From contig JBQTHL010000031.1 of the NCBI GenBank assembly GCA_052389915.1, positions 62,001 through 126,000 on the forward strand: a DNA stretch of 64,000 nucleotides. The letters are read 5' to 3'. Under the pieces are notes generated by a model that saw nothing but the letters and a program-made list of their open reading frames with translations, made no database searches and was not told the origin of the DNA. Made by a program: the position numbers and the translations under genes. This stretch comes from Panacagrimonas sp052389915 (GTDB lineage Bacteria; Pseudomonadota; Gammaproteobacteria; Nevskiales; Nevskiaceae). Below, one piece after another: positions 54,371-63,614 of this stretch (positions are counted from its first letter, which is position 1; every line of letters begins with the position of its first letter).

Positions 54371-55672
54371 TTAAGCCTGAACTGCGGTCTTTGTTACGCC
54401 CGCGCGAATGCCGCGCTCGAACTCACCACGGAAATACTTGATTGCCGATTGCAGCGGCTCCATCGCGCCCGGCGCGTGCGCGCAGAAAGTGCGGCCGGGA
54501 CCGAGCAGACGGGTGAGCGTCATCAGCTTCTCGATGTCACCGGGTTGGCCTTCGCCGTTTTCGATCGCCTTGAGAAGGCGCACCGACCAGGGCAATCCGT
54601 CGCGGCAGGGCGTGCACCAGCCGCAGGACTCGCGCGAGAAAAATTCTTCGAGGTTGCGCACCGCGGAAACCATGCTTTGGTCTTCCGCCACCACCGTGAT
54701 CAGACCCGTACCCATGCGCGAGCCCGCCTTGGAGATCGTATCGAAATCCATCGGCAGGTCGACATGTTCGGGCAGCAGGAAGTCGGTTGAAGCTCCGCCC
54801 GGCAACCAGGCCTTCAGCTTCTTGCCGCCTTTCATGCCGCCGGCGTGAACTTCGAGAATCTCTCGCGTGGTCGTGCCGAACGGCAGTTCCCAGCAGCCCG
54901 GTTTGTTGGCGCGGCCGGAGCAGCCGTAAAGCTTGGTGCCGCCGTCCTTGGTCTTGCCCTGGCTCAGGCCTTTGAACCAGTCGCCGCCGTGGACCACGAT
55001 GCTTGGGATGTTGCACAGCGTCTCGACGTTGTTGACCACGGTCGGCCGACCCCACAAACCACTGATCTGCGGGAACGGCGGCTTGGCGCGCGGGTTGGCG
55101 CGACGGCCTTCGAGCGAATTGATCAGCGCGGTTTCTTCACCGCAGATGTAACGGCCGGCGCCGGTGTGCACGAAGCAGTCGTAATCCCAGCCCGAGCCGA
55201 GAATGTTCTTGCCGAGCAGACCGGCAGCGCGTGCTTCCGCGAGCGCCTTGTTCAGATTATTTGCAGCGAGAACGTACTCGCCGCGCAGGAAGATGTAGCC
55301 GGTGCACGCTCCGATGGCGTAGGCCGCGGTAATCATCGACTCCACCATCAGGTGCGGCGCGTCCTCCATCAGGATGCGGTCCTTGAAGGTGCCGGGCTCC
55401 ATCTCGTCCGCGTTACAAACGAGATACTTCGCGCCGGAGTCGGGGCCCATCGGCACCAGGCTCCACTTGATGCCGGTGGGGAAGCCTGCACCACCGCGGC
55501 CGCGCAGGTTGGCGTCCTTGACCTTCTGCTGCACGTCCTTCGGCGCCAGTTCCTTGATCGCATTGTGCAGGCTGGCGTAGCCGCCGACCTTCTCGTACGC
55601 CTTGAGATCGAGCGGGCCGCGAGCCTTGTCGATGGTAAAGGTCAGCGGATGGGTTTCGGCGCTGATCTTCAT
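54371..55672 (-). CDS. nuoF: NADH-quinone oxidoreductase subunit F (NADH/FMN site)
   Basis: 433 residues. FMN- and NADH-binding Gly-rich loops GRGGAGFPTGIKWSLV and YICGEETALINSLEGRRANP, and the [4Fe-4S] N3 motif ESCGWCTPCRDG with a later Cys. This is the NADH entry subunit of complex I. Overlaps nuoE by 4 bases. Confidence 0.97.
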   Translation of the reverse strand: MKISAETHPLTFTIDKARGPLDLKAYEKVGGYASLHNAIKELAPKDVQQKVKDANLRGRGGAGFPTGIKWSLVPMGPDSGAKYLVCNADEMEPGTFKDRILMEDAPHLMVESMITAAYAIGACTGYIFLRGEYVLAANNLNKALAEARAAGLLGKNILGSGWDYDCFVHTGAGRYICGEETALINSLEGRRANPRAKPPFPQISGLWGRPTVVNNVETLCNIPSIVVHGGDWFKGLSQGKTKDGGTKLYGCSGRANKPGCWELPFGTTTREILEVHAGGMKGGKKLKAWLPGGASTDFLLPEHVDLPMDFDTISKAGSRMGTGLITVVAEDQSMVSAVRNLEEFFSRESCGWCTPCRDGLPWSVRLLKAIENGEGQPGDIEKLMTLTRLLGPGRTFCAHAPGAMEPLQSAIKYFRGEFERGIRAGVTKTAVQA

Positions 55673-56187
55673 GCGTATGCCGCCAGAATTTTGTCCAGGC
55701 CTTCGGGCGCCACGTCACCGTGCAGGTCTTCGTCGATCATCATCGTCGGGCCGCGGTCGCAATTGCCGAGGCAGCAGATCGGCAGCAGGGTGAAGCGCTG
55801 GTCCTTCGTCGTCTGTCCCAGGCTAATGCCGAGTTTTTTCTCCAGCGCGACTTTCAATTCGTCGTAGCCGGTGAGGTGGCAGGAAATGCTGTCGCAGACC
55901 AGCACCACATGGCGACCGACCGGCTGGCGGAAAATCAGGTTGTAGAACGTGGCCACGCCTTCGAGGTCGGCCGCGTCGGTGCCAATCAGCTTGGCAACCG
56001 GGGCAATCGCCGCATCCGGCACCCAGCCGCGATGCTTCTGCACGATCTTGAGCGCACCGATGCTCGCCGCGCGCGTGTCGGGGTAGTGATGCATTTCCTC
56101 TTCGATCTCGTGACGCTCGGCTTCGCTCAGCGCAAAGGACGCCTTCTTTCCGAGATCGGCCAGCTTGATGACGGTTTCGGTCTGCAT
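55669..56187 (-). CDS. nuoE: NADH-quinone oxidoreductase subunit E ([2Fe-2S])
   Basis: 172 residues from ATG 56187, 4 bases after nuoCD; an ATG at 56205 would overlap nuoCD. The four cluster N1a cysteines occur in CDSISCHLTGY and CCLGNCDRGP. Preceded by the helical domain typical of NuoE. Confidence 0.95.
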   Translation of the reverse strand: MQTETVIKLADLGKKASFALSEAERHEIEEEMHHYPDTRAASIGALKIVQKHRGWVPDAAIAPVAKLIGTDAADLEGVATFYNLIFRQPVGRHVVLVCDSISCHLTGYDELKVALEKKLGISLGQTTKDQRFTLLPICCLGNCDRGPTMMIDEDLHGDVAPEGLDKILAAYA

Positions 56188-56191
56188 GGGC

Positions 56192-57964
56192 TCAGCGATC
56201 CACATCCGCCATGACGAAATCGATGGACGCGATGTACGCGATCAGGTCGGGAATCATGTGGCCGTTGATGGCCGCCGGGATCTGCTGCAAGTGCGCGAAG
56301 CTCGGCGTGCGGATGCGCGTGCGGTAGCTCATGGTGCTGCCGTCGGAGACGCTGTAATAGCTGTTGAGGCCCTTGGTCGCCTCGATCATCGTGCTCGACT
56401 CGCCGGGTGGAATCACCGGCCCCCAGCTCACGCCGAGAAAATGCGTGATGAGCGTTTCGATGTCGTGCAGCGCGCGATCTTTTGGCGGCGGGCAGGTCAG
56501 CGGGTGATCGGCCTTGAACGGGCCGGCCGGCATGTTGTTGAGGCACTGCTCGATGATGCGCAGCGACTGGCGGATTTCTTCGGCACGCAACACGGCGCGC
56601 GTGTAGACATCGCTCTTGTCTGCCAGCGGCACTTCGAAGTCGAAATTCTCGTAGCCCGAGTAGGGCCGCGCCTTGCGCAGATCGAAGTTGCAGCCGGCGG
56701 CACGCAGACCCGGGCCGGTCACGCCCCACTCCTGCGCGGCGGCCGCGTCATAAGCGGCGACGCCTTTCGAGCGCGAAACCAGAATCGAATTTTGCAGCGC
56801 AGCCTTCTCGTACTGGTCCATGCGCGGACGCAGCCAGTCGATGAACTCGCGCACCTTCTTTTCCCAGCCGATGGGCAGATCGTGCGCGACGCCGCCGATG
56901 CGGAACCAGGCCGGGTGCATGCGGAAACCGGTCACCGCCTCGATCACGTCGTAGGCCTTCGCGCGGTCTACGAACATGAAGAACACCGGACTCATCGCGC
57001 CGACGTCCTGGCAGTAGGTGCCATAGAACAGTAAGTGCGAGGTGATGCGGAAGAATTCCGACATCATCACGCGGATGGTCTTCACGCGATCCGGCACGGT
57101 GATGCCCGCGAGCTTCTCGACGTTCATCACGTACGGCAGGTTGTTCATCACCCCGCCGAGGTAGTCGATGCGATCGGTGTAGGGGATGAAGGTGTGCCAG
57201 GACTGGCGCTCCGCCATCTTCTCCGCGCCGCGATGGTGGTAGCCGATGTCGGGCACGCAATCGACGATCTCTTCGCCGTCGAGCTGCAACACGATGCGGA
57301 ACGCGCCGTGCGCGCTCGGGTGGTTGGGCCCGAGGTTCAGGAACATGAAGTCCGACTCGGCGGTGCTGCGCTTCATGCCCCACTCTTCGGGCTTGAACAG
57401 CAGCGCTTCCTGGTCGAGATCCTGGCGCAACTGGTCGAGCATGAAGGGATCGAACTCGGTCGCGCGCGCCGGGTAATCCTTGCGGCCCGGATGACCTTCC
57501 CAGCGCGGCGGCAACAGGATGCGCCGCAGGTTGGGATGACCCGCGAACACCACGCCGAACAGGTCCCAGGCCTCGCGCTCGTACCAGTTGGCGTTGGCGT
57601 AGACCGAGACGCAGGACGGAATCTCCGGCTTCTCGCCGAGAAGCGCGACCTTCAGCCGGATATCTGCGTTGCGCTCGATCGACAGCAGTTGATACACGAC
57701 CGTGAAATCGCTCGCCGGCTGGCCTTCGCGATGCTTGCGCACGCGCTCGTCGATCGCGGTGAGGTCGTAGAGCATCCGGTACGGCCGCTCGACGGCGGTC
57801 TTGAGGAACTTCAGCACCTCAACGATCTGACCCGCCTGCACCCACACCGTCGGCATCTGGTCGACCGTGGGCTGGAACACAAAGCCCTGCTCGCCGAAAC
57901 GGCGATACAGCTCGCGCACGATGTCGTGCTGGAGCCCGGTGACAGGTGCGAGGTAGTCAGCCAT
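56192..57964 (-). CDS. nuoCD: NADH-quinone oxidoreductase fused subunits C and D
   Basis: 590 residues. Residues 1 to about 190 are NuoC (YEREAWDLFGVVFAGHPNLRR, ILLPPRWEGHP), joined directly to NuoD (LNLGPNHPSAHGAFRIVLQL, with the quinone-site His and YHHRGAEKMAERQSWH). The fusion is known in E. coli and Pseudomonas and hints at a gammaproteobacterium. It starts 3 bases after nuoB. Confidence 0.96.
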   Translation of the reverse strand: MADYLAPVTGLQHDIVRELYRRFGEQGFVFQPTVDQMPTVWVQAGQIVEVLKFLKTAVERPYRMLYDLTAIDERVRKHREGQPASDFTVVYQLLSIERNADIRLKVALLGEKPEIPSCVSVYANANWYEREAWDLFGVVFAGHPNLRRILLPPRWEGHPGRKDYPARATEFDPFMLDQLRQDLDQEALLFKPEEWGMKRSTAESDFMFLNLGPNHPSAHGAFRIVLQLDGEEIVDCVPDIGYHHRGAEKMAERQSWHTFIPYTDRIDYLGGVMNNLPYVMNVEKLAGITVPDRVKTIRVMMSEFFRITSHLLFYGTYCQDVGAMSPVFFMFVDRAKAYDVIEAVTGFRMHPAWFRIGGVAHDLPIGWEKKVREFIDWLRPRMDQYEKAALQNSILVSRSKGVAAYDAAAAQEWGVTGPGLRAAGCNFDLRKARPYSGYENFDFEVPLADKSDVYTRAVLRAEEIRQSLRIIEQCLNNMPAGPFKADHPLTCPPPKDRALHDIETLITHFLGVSWGPVIPPGESSTMIEATKGLNSYYSVSDGSTMSYRTRIRTPSFAHLQQIPAAINGHMIPDLIAYIASIDFVMADVDR

Positions 57965-57967
57965 GCT

Positions 57968-58636
57968 TCAGACGAAATCCGGCGAGCGCAGCACGGTCGC
58001 GGCCGCACGCTCGGCCTGCTTGAGATCGCGCTGCGCCGGCATATTGGGCCGGTAGATGCCCTGCTCGCCAACGGTCCACGACAGCGGGCGACGCTCCTTG
58101 CCGATGGAATCCTGCAGCAGAGTGAGCGCCTGCAAGAAGGCCTCGGGTCGCGGCGGGCAACCGGGGATGTACACGTCCACCGGCAGAAACTTGTCCACGC
58201 CCTGCACCACCGAGTAGATGTCGTACATGCCACCCGAGTTGGCGCAAGCGCCCATGCTGATGACCCACTTGGGCTCCAGCATCTGCTCGTACAGGCGCTG
58301 CACCACCGGCGCCATCTTGATGAAGCAGGTGCCGGCCACGACCATCAGGTCGGCCTGGCGCGGCGATGCACGAATCACCTCGGCGCCGAAACGCGCGAGA
58401 TCGTGCGTGGGCGTAAACGCCGTCGCCATCTCCACGTAGCAGCAGGACAGGCCGAAGTTGTACGGCCAAATCGAATTCTTGCGACCCCAGTTCACCACCC
58501 CGTGCAGCATCGTTTCCAGGGTGCCGAGGAAGATGTTCTTGTGCACCTGCGTTTCCATCGGGTCCGGCCCGCTGGTGCGCGTGTGCATCGGGTATTGCTG
58601 CCGCTCTTTATCGATGCGAGTGAGGGTGTATTCCAT
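57968..58636 (-). CDS. nuoB: NADH-quinone oxidoreductase subunit B (cluster N2)
   Basis: 222 residues. N2 cluster cysteines lie in FGLSCCYVEM, VAGTCFIKMAPVVQRLYEQM and YIPGCPPRPEAFLQAL. It carries electrons to quinone. A 27-base gap separates it from nuoA. Confidence 0.96.
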   Translation of the reverse strand: MEYTLTRIDKERQQYPMHTRTSGPDPMETQVHKNIFLGTLETMLHGVVNWGRKNSIWPYNFGLSCCYVEMATAFTPTHDLARFGAEVIRASPRQADLMVVAGTCFIKMAPVVQRLYEQMLEPKWVISMGACANSGGMYDIYSVVQGVDKFLPVDVYIPGCPPRPEAFLQALTLLQDSIGKERRPLSWTVGEQGIYRPNMPAQRDLKQAERAAATVLRSPDFV

Positions 58637-58663
58637 GGCTTGCGTTGGGCTGGCCGTGCTTGC

Positions 58664-59068
58664 TCAGAGTCGGGAGGCTTTCTGTTGCTCGTCGCGTTTG
58701 CGCCGGCCGTCCGGAGCCCATTCGAGCGCACCGATTCTCCACAGATAAACCAGGCTGGCGAGGAGCACCAAGATGAAGATGAAGGCTTCGATCAGGCCCG
58801 GCCAGCCGGATTCACGCACGCTGATTGCCCAGGCGAACAGGAACACGGCCTCGACATCGAAGATCACGAAGAACATCGCGACCAGGTAGAACTTGGCCGA
58901 TAGCCGCAGGTTGGTGGAACCCGCACCGACGACGCCGGATTCGAAAGGCTCGTTCTTGGCCCGGCCCCAGGCGCGACCGCCGAGCAGCCAAGACGCGCCC
59001 AGCATGACGCCGATGATGACGAACACGAGCACGATGTAGGCTGCAATGGCCCACGATTCTGCTGACAT
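58664..59068 (-). CDS. nuoA: NADH-quinone oxidoreductase subunit A
   Basis: 134 residues with three membrane helices. KNEPFESGVVGAGSTNLRLS and YLVAMFFVIFDVEAVFLFAW are the family signature. GGGAGAGG lies upstream of ATG 59068; a start at 59086 is possible. First gene of the nuo operon. Confidence 0.95.
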   Translation of the reverse strand: MSAESWAIAAYIVLVFVIIGVMLGASWLLGGRAWGRAKNEPFESGVVGAGSTNLRLSAKFYLVAMFFVIFDVEAVFLFAWAISVRESGWPGLIEAFIFILVLLASLVYLWRIGALEWAPDGRRKRDEQQKASRL

Positions 59069-59167
59069 GGATGCCTCTCCCGTCATCGTCCGGTCCGTTT
59101 TTCGAGTAGGCCTGCGATAGAGCCGTGCCGCTCCCAGAAATCAGTCGGCCGGCCCTTGAATGACGAG

Positions 59168-59198
59168 ATTGTAACGAAGAAGAAAGCGCGTGGGGCAA
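59168..59198 (-). promoter_or_regulatory. Possible sigma-70 promoter of the nuo operon
   Basis: On the minus strand, TACAAT at 59168-59173 is a good -10 box about 100 bases before the nuoA ATG. TTGCCC at 59193-59198 is a possible -35 box, but the 19-base spacer is long. Weak evidence. Confidence 0.3.
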
Positions 59199-59275
59199 TT
59201 GAACATCAGGCCTGTTACGGAGTTGCATCGCGACTTTTTTGAGATTGCGCCTGTTTGGGTCGATCCCGGCGGCGC

Positions 59276-60310
59276 CTACACGATGCGCGGCTCCTCGCCC
59301 ATCCAGGTCTGCATCTCCGCTTCCATCTGGTTGACCGCCTGCGCGGCTTCTGCCGGCGCATCGAAGGTACCGACGTGAAACAGCGCGTCCCCCTCGTGCA
59401 CCAGCGGAAGATTCAACCGGCCGATGACCACGCTCTCGGTTTCCGCGATGACCTGGGTTTCGCTCTCGCCGAAGGGATCGCCGATGATTCCGAGCACCTG
59501 GCCCTTGTGCACGTGATCGCCCAGCGCGACGCCGGTGCGCAGAATGCCGCTGGCTGGCGCACGCACCCAGCGGCTGGAATGCGCGAGCACCGTCTCCGGC
59601 ATGCGCAGCGGGGAGAATTCCGGCCGCGGCAGCAGGCCCATTTCCCACATCACGTTCTGCACGCCCTGCACGCCCATGCGGATGGCGGTCTCGTCGAAGC
59701 GCAGCGCCTCGCCGGATTCGTACAGAATCACCGGGATGTTTTTCTTGGTCGTGTACTCGCGCAGGGTGCCGGCGGTGGGACGCGAGTCCAGGAACAGCGG
59801 GGCACCAAAAGCCTTGGCCAGGCGCTGGTTGGTCTCGTTGCGCAGGTCCGTACGGATCTGCGGCAGGTTGGGCCGGTGGATGGCACCGGTGTGCAAGTCG
59901 ATGCCGAAGTCGCAACGCCCTACGACTTCCTGGATGAATCGCCAGGCCAGGCGCGCTGCCAACGAACCGGTTTCGCTGCCGGGAAAACTGCGATTGAGGT
60001 CACGCCGGTCCGGCAGGTAACGCGACTGGTGAATGAAGGCCAGGGTGTTGACGATGGGCACCGCGAGCAAGGTGCCACGCAGTTCCGACAAGGCCGCGAG
60101 CTTGAGCACGCGGCGGATGATTTCCACGCCGATGATTTCGTCGCCGTGCAGCGCAGCGCTGAGGAACATGGTCGGCCCCGGCTCGGCGCCGCGCTGAACG
60201 ATCACAGGCAGGTCCACCGGTGCCGCGGTGTACAGCTTGGCCACCGGCAGATTCACCGTCTTGCGCTCGCCGGGCAGAATCACAACATCACCGATACGAA
60301 AGGCGTTCAT
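59276..60310 (-). CDS. Succinylglutamate desuccinylase/aspartoacylase-family zinc hydrolase
   Basis: 344 residues. Zinc ligands HGDE (His55, Glu58) and His140 in GIDLHTGAIHRPN, plus the active-site LYESGEALRF. The family cleaves N-acyl amino acids or carboxy-terminal amide groups. A C-terminal beta-barrel region (RAPASGILRTGVALGDHVHK) resembles a biotinyl/lipoyl-like fold and is common in this subgroup. It lies near rimK and rimB, a recurrent neighbourhood. Confidence 0.87.
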   Translation of the reverse strand: MNAFRIGDVVILPGERKTVNLPVAKLYTAAPVDLPVIVQRGAEPGPTMFLSAALHGDEIIGVEIIRRVLKLAALSELRGTLLAVPIVNTLAFIHQSRYLPDRRDLNRSFPGSETGSLAARLAWRFIQEVVGRCDFGIDLHTGAIHRPNLPQIRTDLRNETNQRLAKAFGAPLFLDSRPTAGTLREYTTKKNIPVILYESGEALRFDETAIRMGVQGVQNVMWEMGLLPRPEFSPLRMPETVLAHSSRWVRAPASGILRTGVALGDHVHKGQVLGIIGDPFGESETQVIAETESVVIGRLNLPLVHEGDALFHVGTFDAPAEAAQAVNQMEAEMQTWMGEEPRIV

Positions 60311-60320
60311 TTTACGGCTC

Positions 60321-61118
60321 TCAATCCGGAGGCGAGGGAGGAGTAATCGAGCGTAGCTCAGCGAGGCGATGCTCGAAATGGCCCAGGTTCTTCAGCGCTG
60401 CCTCGAAGGATGAAACAAGATTCGGCTTGAGGAATGGCTTTACAGATGCCGGATCGGTCTCGGTGAGTCGGACGAAAATCGCCAGCGCGAACAATAGCGA
60501 GGGCTCCGAGAGGTAACCGCTCCGTCGACTCTGCCAGCCGCTTGAAACGGCGTCCCCGAACTGCCGGAACGCGAAAGCCGTGTTGACGCAGAAAAGGCCA
60601 AACCCGAGGAATACGGCGGTCAGATCGGTGGCGAGTTCGAGCGTTTCCACTCCACCCGGGGGCTCTTCCTTCGAAGCACAAATCAGGTAGTGACCCAGTT
60701 CATGAGCAAAGGTCGCCACAAGGTCGGCGGGCCGATCTTCAAGGCCAGGGTCGTAGGTGATGACCGCCTTCGTCCCTTCCTTTTCAGAAAATGAAAAAGT
60801 GCCGCCAGGCGAGTGTTCGAGATTCACCAGCGCAATACCTGGCTGAACTTCGAGTGGCAGTGGGTCCGGTTCCTGCGGCTCAGGCCGACAGGGCCAGTCC
60901 GACATGTCCGCGAGGCTGCGCACGCGGTCGAATACAAACCGTACGAAAGCTTCACCCTTGAGGTCTGTCGCAGGAAAGAATTCCATCGCGGGGGTGACCA
61001 GCCGAGTCTGCCTGAATCGTTCATAACCCTCGAAGTTGCGCAGCAGCCAAGCATAGGTCTGCAACTGCCACTCGACGTATTCCGGGGGCAAAAAGGTCTT
61101 CTTGCTGAACGGCCACAT
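60321..61118 (-). CDS. Putative HExxH metalloprotein of unknown function
   Basis: 265 residues from ATG 61118. The motif ATFAHELGHYLICAS gives an HExxH zinc-protease core, and a downstream Glu/Asp-rich stretch (ETLELATDLTAVFLGF) could supply the third ligand, as in M48-like or ImmA-like families. The first 100 residues (WPFSKKTFLPPEYVEWQLQT) have no recognised family. No signal peptide. It lies between the AstE/AspA-type gene and rimK on the same strand. Confidence 0.6.
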   Translation of the reverse strand: MWPFSKKTFLPPEYVEWQLQTYAWLLRNFEGYERFRQTRLVTPAMEFFPATDLKGEAFVRFVFDRVRSLADMSDWPCRPEPQEPDPLPLEVQPGIALVNLEHSPGGTFSFSEKEGTKAVITYDPGLEDRPADLVATFAHELGHYLICASKEEPPGGVETLELATDLTAVFLGFGLFCVNTAFAFRQFGDAVSSGWQSRRSGYLSEPSLLFALAIFVRLTETDPASVKPFLKPNLVSSFEAALKNLGHFEHRLAELRSITPPSPPD

Positions 61119-61132
61119 GAGAAGTAGCAGAC

Positions 61133-62038
61133 CTACCCACTTCCCTTCGTCTTGGTATTGCCAGGGCGCGCATTTTTTTCCACGAACTCGACAATGCGCG
61201 CAGCAATATCCACGCCGCTGGTGGCTTCGATGCCTTCCAGCCCGGGCGAGGAATTCACCTCCATCACCACCGGTCCGTGGTTGGATCGCAGGATGTCTAC
61301 ACCCGCCACGTTGAGGCCCATGAGCTTGGCCGCGCGCACCGCTGTGGAACGCTCTTCCGGCGTGATCTTCACTTTCACTGCGGTGCCGCCGCGGTGCAGG
61401 TTGGAACGGAACTCGCCGGGTTTGGCCTGACGCATCATCGAGGCCACGACTTTTCCGCCGATGACGAAGCAGCGGATGTCCGAACCCTTGGCCTCCTCCA
61501 CGAACTCCTGCACGAGGAAATAGGCGTCCAGATCGCGGAAGGCGTCGATCACCGATTCCGCCGCCTTGTCGGTTTCGCAAAGCACGATGCCGCGACCCTG
61601 CGTGCCCTGCGTGAGCTTGACCACGCAAGGCGCGCCACCGACCAGGCTGATGAGGTCCTGCGTGTCGTCCGGCGCGTGCGCAAACCCGGTGACGGGCATG
61701 CCGATGCCCTTGCGCGCCAGCAACTGGTGCGCGCGCAGCTTGTCGCGCGAGCGCGTGATCGCCACCGATTCGTTGAGCGAATACACACCCTGCATCTCGA
61801 ACTGCCGCACCACCGCCGTGCCGTAGAACGTCACGCTGGCGCCGATGCGCGGAATCACCGCGTCGAAACCTTCGAGCTTATGCCCGCGGTAATGAATCTC
61901 CGGATGCAGCGGTGCGATGTTCATGTAGCAACGCAACACGTCGATCACGCGCACCTCGTGGCCGCGCGCGGTCGCCGCGTCGACCAGCCGCCGCGTCGAG
62001 TACAGGCGCCGGTTGCGCGACAGGATGGCGATCTTCAT
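61133..62038 (-). CDS. rimK: RimK-like ATP-grasp ligase (ribosomal S6 glutamate ligase type)
   Basis: 301 residues, E. coli RimK length. MKIAILSRNRRLYSTRRLVD, IPRIGASVTFYGTAVVRQFE, then ATP-grasp motifs VVKLTQGTQGRGIVLC, DIRCFVIGGKVVASMMRQ and VMEVNSSPGLEGIE. RimK adds glutamates to the C-terminus of ribosomal protein S6. ATG 62038 overlaps the rimB stop. Confidence 0.92.
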   Translation of the reverse strand: MKIAILSRNRRLYSTRRLVDAATARGHEVRVIDVLRCYMNIAPLHPEIHYRGHKLEGFDAVIPRIGASVTFYGTAVVRQFEMQGVYSLNESVAITRSRDKLRAHQLLARKGIGMPVTGFAHAPDDTQDLISLVGGAPCVVKLTQGTQGRGIVLCETDKAAESVIDAFRDLDAYFLVQEFVEEAKGSDIRCFVIGGKVVASMMRQAKPGEFRSNLHRGGTAVKVKITPEERSTAVRAAKLMGLNVAGVDILRSNHGPVVMEVNSSPGLEGIEATSGVDIAARIVEFVEKNARPGNTKTKGSG

Positions 62039-62499
62039 CGGGTGAATTTCCGCACGCGCGCTTTTTTCCCCACGAGGTAACTGCACGCCGGGTCCACGCG
62101 ATACCGCCCGACCAGTGCGGTGCGCCCGATCAGCATGCGGAACAACAGGTTGTCGCGCGCCGTCAAGGTGATCTCGATGGGCCAGCGATCCGGTCCCAGG
62201 CTGATGTCGCTCAGAATAACCGGGCGAAATTCCTGATGTCCGCCCGAATCCGTGACCCAGCGCTCGTCCACTACTTCGGATTCATGCCAGATCTCCCGGT
62301 CGCTGTGTTGCAGCGGATGCATGCCGAAGCGCACACGGTCGATCGACAGGCGTTCGATGGCAAACGCGTGGATGGCCGAGGTACGCGCACCGGTATCGAC
62401 CTTGGCCTTGATGTGCGCGATGCCGATGTCCGGCAGCCCGGCCCACTCGCGCCAGCCGATGGTCTTGAGAATCGGAGACGTTATGCGCGGTTTGTCCAT
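62035..62499 (-). CDS. rimB: RimB-like retropepsin-family protease (ATP-dependent zinc protease family)
   Basis: 154 residues with the aspartic-protease-like motif KVDTGARTSAIHA and the C-terminal FRMLIGRTALVGRYRVDPAC. The family is annotated as ATP-dependent zinc protease but has a retropepsin fold. In Pseudomonas, RimB acts with RimK on S6 modification. It is translationally coupled to rimK by a 4-base overlap. Confidence 0.85.
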   Translation of the reverse strand: MDKPRITSPILKTIGWREWAGLPDIGIAHIKAKVDTGARTSAIHAFAIERLSIDRVRFGMHPLQHSDREIWHESEVVDERWVTDSGGHQEFRPVILSDISLGPDRWPIEITLTARDNLLFRMLIGRTALVGRYRVDPACSYLVGKKARVRKFTR

Positions 62500-62617
62500 T
62501 GCGGTGATGGGGCAGCGAGGCGAGGCATGCTAGGCGTCGCGCCCGCAAGTGTCACGCCTAGCTTGAGAGCCGCGTGTGACACGCCGATACTTCCGGCGTC
62601 CTGAGCAGGAGATTCCC

Positions 62618-62935
62618 ATGAGCCAGACTGATCGAGTCGAATACGGCAGCTTCGCCGAGTTCTACCACTTCTATTTGGGCGAACACGCCAACCTCACTTG
62701 CCGCCGCCTGCACTTCATCGGCACCTCGCTGGCGCTGTTGCTCACGCTTTACGGGGTCTACACCGGCATGTGGTGGCTGCTCGCAGTGGCCTTCGTGCAG
62801 GGCTACGCCTGGGCATGGACCGGGCATTTCTTCTTCGAGCACAACCGGCCTGCCACCTTCAAGTATCCGATTAGGAGTTACATCGGCGACTGGAGGATGT
62901 GGTGGGACACGCTGACCGGGAAGATCCGGTTCTGA
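62618..62935 (+). CDS. Mpo1/DUF962-like membrane protein
   Basis: 105 residues. FAEFYHFYLGEHANLTCRRL, HFIGTSLALLLTLYGVYTG and QGYAWAWTGHFFFEHNRPAT carry the conserved His residues of the Mpo1-like (DUF962) family, iron-dependent dioxygenases of 2-hydroxy fatty acids in yeast. GCAGGAG precedes ATG 62618. Confidence 0.85.
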   Translation: MSQTDRVEYGSFAEFYHFYLGEHANLTCRRLHFIGTSLALLLTLYGVYTGMWWLLAVAFVQGYAWAWTGHFFFEHNRPATFKYPIRSYIGDWRMWWDTLTGKIRF

Positions 62936-62963
62936 CAATTTGCTTTGACGCCCGAGCAGCTTT

Positions 62964-63049
62964 GTAAGAGGGGCTCAGCCCCGACCGGAAGCTCGGAGTG
63001 CGCGGCGGGATCGATCTGCGAGCGTCTGTCGGGGCGGAGCCCCTCCTAC
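62964..63049. repeat. Dispersed inverted repeat
   Basis: Arms of 22 bases at 62964-62985 and 63028-63049 are reverse complements with two mismatches (GTAAGAGGGGCTCAGCCCCGAC and GTCGGGGCGGAGCCCCTCCTAC are trimmed examples of its GC-rich type). It lies between convergent genes and may act as a bidirectional terminator. Confidence 0.75.
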
Positions 63050-63061
63050 CGATGACGGAGT

Positions 63062-63607
63062 TCAGTCCGGGTAGATTTCCGTCAGCGGAATCGAGGCATC
63101 GAGGCAATCGACCCGTAGCGAGTCGCCCGTCTCCAGTTCCTCGTGCACCCATCCGGCCGGGGTACGACGCCAGACTTCCACTGCGAGCTCGGCCGGATTC
63201 ACCAGCACGTATTCCTTGAGCGTCGGCAGCGTGCGGTAGGCCGCCAGCTTTTCGCGGCGATCGACGCCTTCGGTGCTCGGCGAGAGCACTTCAGCGATCA
63301 GGCAGGGCGAGTCGATGACATAGGTCTGTGGGTCCTGCGGATGGCAAGTCAGAACCACGTCCGGGTAATAGTAGGCATTGAAGCTCTCGACCCGAACCTT
63401 GAGGTCGTTCATGACTGCTTCGCAGGCGCGCGTACCGCGCCTTCGATCCAGGGCTTTCCAGAGGTTCGCGACCGCGCGCGCGTGCCGAAGCATGGTCCCG
63501 GTCATGGCATAAACCTGACCGTCCACGTACTCGTGCTTGACGGGCGAAACCTTCTCGCCTTCCAGGTAATCCTCGACCGCAATCGGCAGTTTCAGTGCGG
63601 CGCGCAT
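63062..63607 (-). CDS. Uma2-family (DUF820) putative restriction-like nuclease
   Basis: 181 residues. SPVKHEYVDGQVYAMTGTML, then NAYYYPDVVLTCHP and PCLIAEVLSPST give the PD-(D/E)XK-like motif of the Uma2 family. Function in cells unknown; members are common in bacteria with many copies. Confidence 0.85.
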   Translation of the reverse strand: MRAALKLPIAVEDYLEGEKVSPVKHEYVDGQVYAMTGTMLRHARAVANLWKALDRRRGTRACEAVMNDLKVRVESFNAYYYPDVVLTCHPQDPQTYVIDSPCLIAEVLSPSTEGVDRREKLAAYRTLPTLKEYVLVNPAELAVEVWRRTPAGWVHEELETGDSLRVDCLDASIPLTEIYPD

Positions 63608-63614
63608 ACCCGCA

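Noticed and set aside
52978..54441. 487-residue open frame antisense to nuoG
   Set aside because: Overlaps nuoG completely; nuoG carries all Fe-S motifs.
56192..57964. NuoCD fusion as a novel architecture
   Set aside because: The fusion is well known in several Gammaproteobacteria.
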